A stretch of DNA of 15,902 nucleotides, taken from the NCBI GenBank assembly GCA_004297235.1, contig SCUR01000560.1, positions 1-15,902 on the forward strand, in the 5' to 3' direction. Source of the stretch: Candidatus Manganitrophaceae bacterium. GTDB lineage: Bacteria; Nitrospirota; Nitrospiria; SBBL01; Manganitrophaceae. The position numbers and the translations under genes were made by a program. Numbering within the stretch: the stretch's first letter is position 1; every line of letters begins with the position of its first letter. Shown in pieces: positions 14,187-15,902 of this stretch. The notes beneath the pieces are model-generated. The model searched no databases and was not told the DNA's origin. It saw only the letters and a list, made by a program, of their open reading frames with translations.

Positions 14187-15442
14187 GGCGGGGGTCTCGA
14201 CCAGAGAGCGTAATCAACAAGGTCGGAGTAAGAAAGGGTCGCCTGAACCAGGAGGACATCGACCTTGGGAAATCGATCATCGGCGTCGGTCTGCTGCAGG
14301 TACTCGGCCCGCACGCTGAATTCCATCTTTTTGCCGAGCGGGAGACCGTACTTCAGTCCGGCCGTTTGTGTGATCAGGTTGCCGAGCCGGTAGTCGGCGC
14401 TCACGAATAGAGGGATCGGCTCCCCCTCCGCCAGGCTGAATCGGTAGATGTCGGAAGCGGATTGAGTATAGTAACGAAGATGCGCTTGCAGGTAATGTCC
14501 CCGGGCCAGCTCGTAGCGGTATCTCAGATCGGCGGTGTGGGAGCGGATGCCCCAGTCGTCCCACGCATAGCGGTAAGCGAAGTGGATCACATCTTCCGTG
14601 AAATGGTGGGCGGTCCGCCAGAAGAGGGTGTTTCGACTTCGGGAGGCCGGCCGGCTTTCAAAGAGGTTGTCGACCGGCTCGCCGGCCGTATCAACGACCG
14701 AGATAATCTTATAGGGGTCGGTCAGATAACCGTCGGTCATCCCATGGGTGACGTTGACCTGCGTGATCGTCGTCCGGCTAATCACTTGGGAGACGCCGAA
14801 GAGAAGGTCGATCGTCCGCTTCTCCCCCAGTCCGAGGCGAGTGGGATCGGAGACGCGGTTCAGCGCGACCGGCGTGCCGCCGATCGGCTTCACCGTATCG
14901 TTGTTGAACGAGAGGCCTCCGGTCAAGGTCGTCAGACGATGATTGAGGTCCCCCGATAAAAGCCCCCCCGCGCCGTAGGAATCGTAATCGTTTTCGAACC
15001 CCAGGTTTCCTTCCGCCCTTGCGGTGAGGGTGCGCCAGAGGGCCTTCTCGAAAGCGAATTGCGCGGCGATGTGGGTGTCGGTAAATTCGGTGAGGGGATC
15101 AATCCGGGAGCTTCCGCCGATGTTGATCGTCCGCGAGGCGCCGGAGGGGGAGGTCACCGTTTGAACGCCGCCGGCGTTGGCGCCGAAGATCGCCCCGTTG
15201 GCCGAGGCGCCGCTGATCGTGTCGAAGGTGACCTTGAGACCGAACGCCTCGTCGCTTCCGATCTCCCGCCGGAGCGAGGCGATCGATTCGGAGACGGTGA
15301 CGCGGTCTTTTTCGGTGTAGTAGAGGGTCGAGAGGTCGGCCTTCCAGGGGAACTCGTCCGCCGAAGCAGGGGCGGGGGTCTGGGAGAGGACGGTGCAGGC
15401 GGCGACGGCGAGCGCGTTTCGGATCGACTTCTTCCCGTTCAA
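14183..15442 (-). CDS. DUF3570 protein, predicted outer-membrane beta-barrel
   Basis: A 419-residue protein with a Sec signal peptide (MNGKKSIRNALAVAA, cleavage after ASA before DEF). The rest is made of alternating short amphipathic strands rich in Tyr, Phe, Arg and Asp (for example HFAYRYAWDDWGIR, LRYRYELARGHYLQAHLRYY, KMEFSVRAEYL), as in outer-membrane barrels. I recognise it as DUF3570, whose members sit between DUF4266 and ApbE genes. Its transport or assembly role is unknown. Two TTG codons can start it, 15448 and 15442. I chose 15442 because it overlaps the DUF4266 stop as TTGA, the same coupling style as the next junction, and leaves a normal signal peptide. The C-terminus (SYSDLVDYALWSRPPP) lacks the canonical terminal Phe. 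Confidence 0.85.
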   Translation of the reverse strand: MNGKKSIRNALAVAACTVLSQTPAPASADEFPWKADLSTLYYTEKDRVTVSESIASLRREIGSDEAFGLKVTFDTISGASANGAIFGANAGGVQTVTSPSGASRTINIGGSSRIDPLTEFTDTHIAAQFAFEKALWRTLTARAEGNLGFENDYDSYGAGGLLSGDLNHRLTTLTGGLSFNNDTVKPIGGTPVALNRVSDPTRLGLGEKRTIDLLFGVSQVISRTTITQVNVTHGMTDGYLTDPYKIISVVDTAGEPVDNLFESRPASRSRNTLFWRTAHHFTEDVIHFAYRYAWDDWGIRSHTADLRYRYELARGHYLQAHLRYYTQSASDIYRFSLAEGEPIPLFVSADYRLGNLITQTAGLKYGLPLGKKMEFSVRAEYLQQTDADDRFPKVDVLLVQATLSYSDLVDYALWSRPPP

Positions 15443-15675
15443 TTGCAACCGCAGCCCCCCCCGCCGATCCCTTGGCCGCCGCTCGTGCCCTCTTTGCTGA
15501 AGTAGATCTTCTCATCCATTTCGTTCTCGGCCGGATCGGGGATCAGCTGCATTTTCTTCTCCGCGAGCAGATCCCGCTCCCAGGGAGGAACGCCGGCGAT
15601 GCAGCCGGAGAGAAGCGCGGCCCAGATAAGATAGACCAGAACGCTCTTGCCGTATCGGATCAGAGAGGAGACCAT
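15439..15675 (-). CDS. DUF4266 mini-lipoprotein ending in GGGGCGCN
   Basis: A 78-residue DUF4266 protein. The signal ends in lipobox LLSGC (Cys25 lipidated), leaving only 54 mature residues. PPWERDLLAEKKMQL (30-44) and YFSKEGTSGGQGIG (58-71) are family landmarks. The C-terminus is the invariant-looking GGGGCGCN with Cys75 and Cys77 in the last four residues. A lipid anchor at one end and a Gly/Cys tail at the other suggests the tail is the functional part: metal binding, disulfide exchange or modification. ATG 15675 has GGAGGA 8 bases upstream, inside the end of the thioredoxin gene, whose stop is 4 bases away. Function is unknown; the neighbours offer a thiol oxidoreductase, a barrel and a flavin transferase. 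Confidence 0.9.
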   Translation of the reverse strand: MVSSLIRYGKSVLVYLIWAALLSGCIAGVPPWERDLLAEKKMQLIPDPAENEMDEKIYFSKEGTSGGQGIGGGGCGCN

Positions 15676-15679
15676 CGGG

Positions 15680-15902
15680 TTATTCCTCCGTCAGGAGCTG
15701 TTTGATCTGCTCTTCGATTCGGGCCTTGTCGGCATCGAAGAAGCCGCGATGGACCGAATGAAGATGCCCCTTCCGGTCGATCAGATAGGAGCTCGGCATC
15801 GTCCAGACGTGATAGGCGTCGGCGACCATTCCGGTGGGATCGAACGCCACCGCAAATCGGGGAGTATAATCGGCCAAGAAGGCCTGAGCCGCTTCTTGCT
15901 TC
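15680..15902 (-). CDS. TlpA-like thioredoxin-fold protein, C-terminal part only
   Basis: Only the last 73 residues lie in the window; the CxxC active site and any signal peptide are beyond the right edge. The visible part fits the second half of a TlpA/AhpC-type thioredoxin fold. AVAFDPTGMVADAYHVWTMP includes the cis-proline (TMPS) that faces the active site, then YLIDRKGHLHSVHRGF forms the beta-hairpin, and RIEEQIKQLLTEE is the last helix. Such proteins are usually periplasmic thiol-disulfide oxidoreductases. It is the first visible gene of the DUF4266/DUF3570/ApbE operon and could reduce the Cys pair of the DUF4266 tail (inference). Confidence 0.87.
   Translation of the reverse strand, partial: KQEAAQAFLADYTPRFAVAFDPTGMVADAYHVWTMPSSYLIDRKGHLHSVHRGFFDADKARIEEQIKQLLTEE

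Noticed and set aside
1..15902. tRNA, rRNA, CRISPR array, insertion sequence or prophage
   Set aside because: No cloverleaf, conserved rRNA segment, regularly spaced repeat, transposase or phage protein was seen on either strand.

Overview
The window is chromosomal-looking bacterial DNA of fairly high G+C, with no RNA genes, insertion sequences, phage genes or CRISPR arrays. The genes are those of a Gram-negative, environmental, redox-active bacterium: Tat and lipoprotein exports, a predicted outer-membrane barrel and an ECF sigma/anti-sigma pair. The mixture could fit Nitrospirota or a deep proteobacterial lineage, but that placement is a low-confidence inference; no phylogenetic marker gene is present.

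Left block (1-6095, all minus strand, read right to left). A GNAT acetyltransferase and an NTF2/SnoaL-like protein overlap by 4 bases and have their own promoter. After a 344-base non-coding gap come a SAM-dependent methyltransferase and a small unknown protein, then a stand-alone MEKHLA (PAS-like) protein. Next is an ECF sigma factor preceded by a near-consensus ECF promoter placed so that its mRNA would be almost leaderless. Its zinc-finger, single-pass anti-sigma factor follows, and then an exported DUF4139 protein cut by the left edge. The last three look like one autoregulated envelope-signalling operon.

Middle block (6469-11187, plus strand). A promoter with a perfect -35 box drives a large lipoprotein of unknown function and, 10 bases later, a Tat-exported DUF1501 protein (alkaline-phosphatase/sulfatase-like fold). 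A lipoprotein built of five fibronectin-III-like domains follows after 131 bases. All three products are predicted to be exported, so they may act together at the cell surface.

Right block (11270-15902, minus strand). From the right edge: the end of a TlpA-like thioredoxin, a DUF4266 mini-lipoprotein ending in GGGGCGCN, a DUF3570 predicted outer-membrane barrel, and an ApbE-type FAD:protein FMN transferase. They are packed with gaps or overlaps of at most 4 bases and form a recognisable conserved cluster of unknown function. Downstream is a divergent SelO/YdiU-like (pseudokinase-fold AMPylase) gene with its own promoter, a perfect 12-bp inverted repeat at the predicted 5' end of its mRNA, and an apparent N-terminus that extends upstream of every ordinary start codon.

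The items most worth a second look are the SelO-like gene (leader hairpin, missing start, altered ATP-site residues), the DUF4266/DUF3570/ApbE/TlpA cassette, the leaderless ECF operon with its DUF4139 partner, and the DUF1501/lipoprotein/FN3 export cluster.
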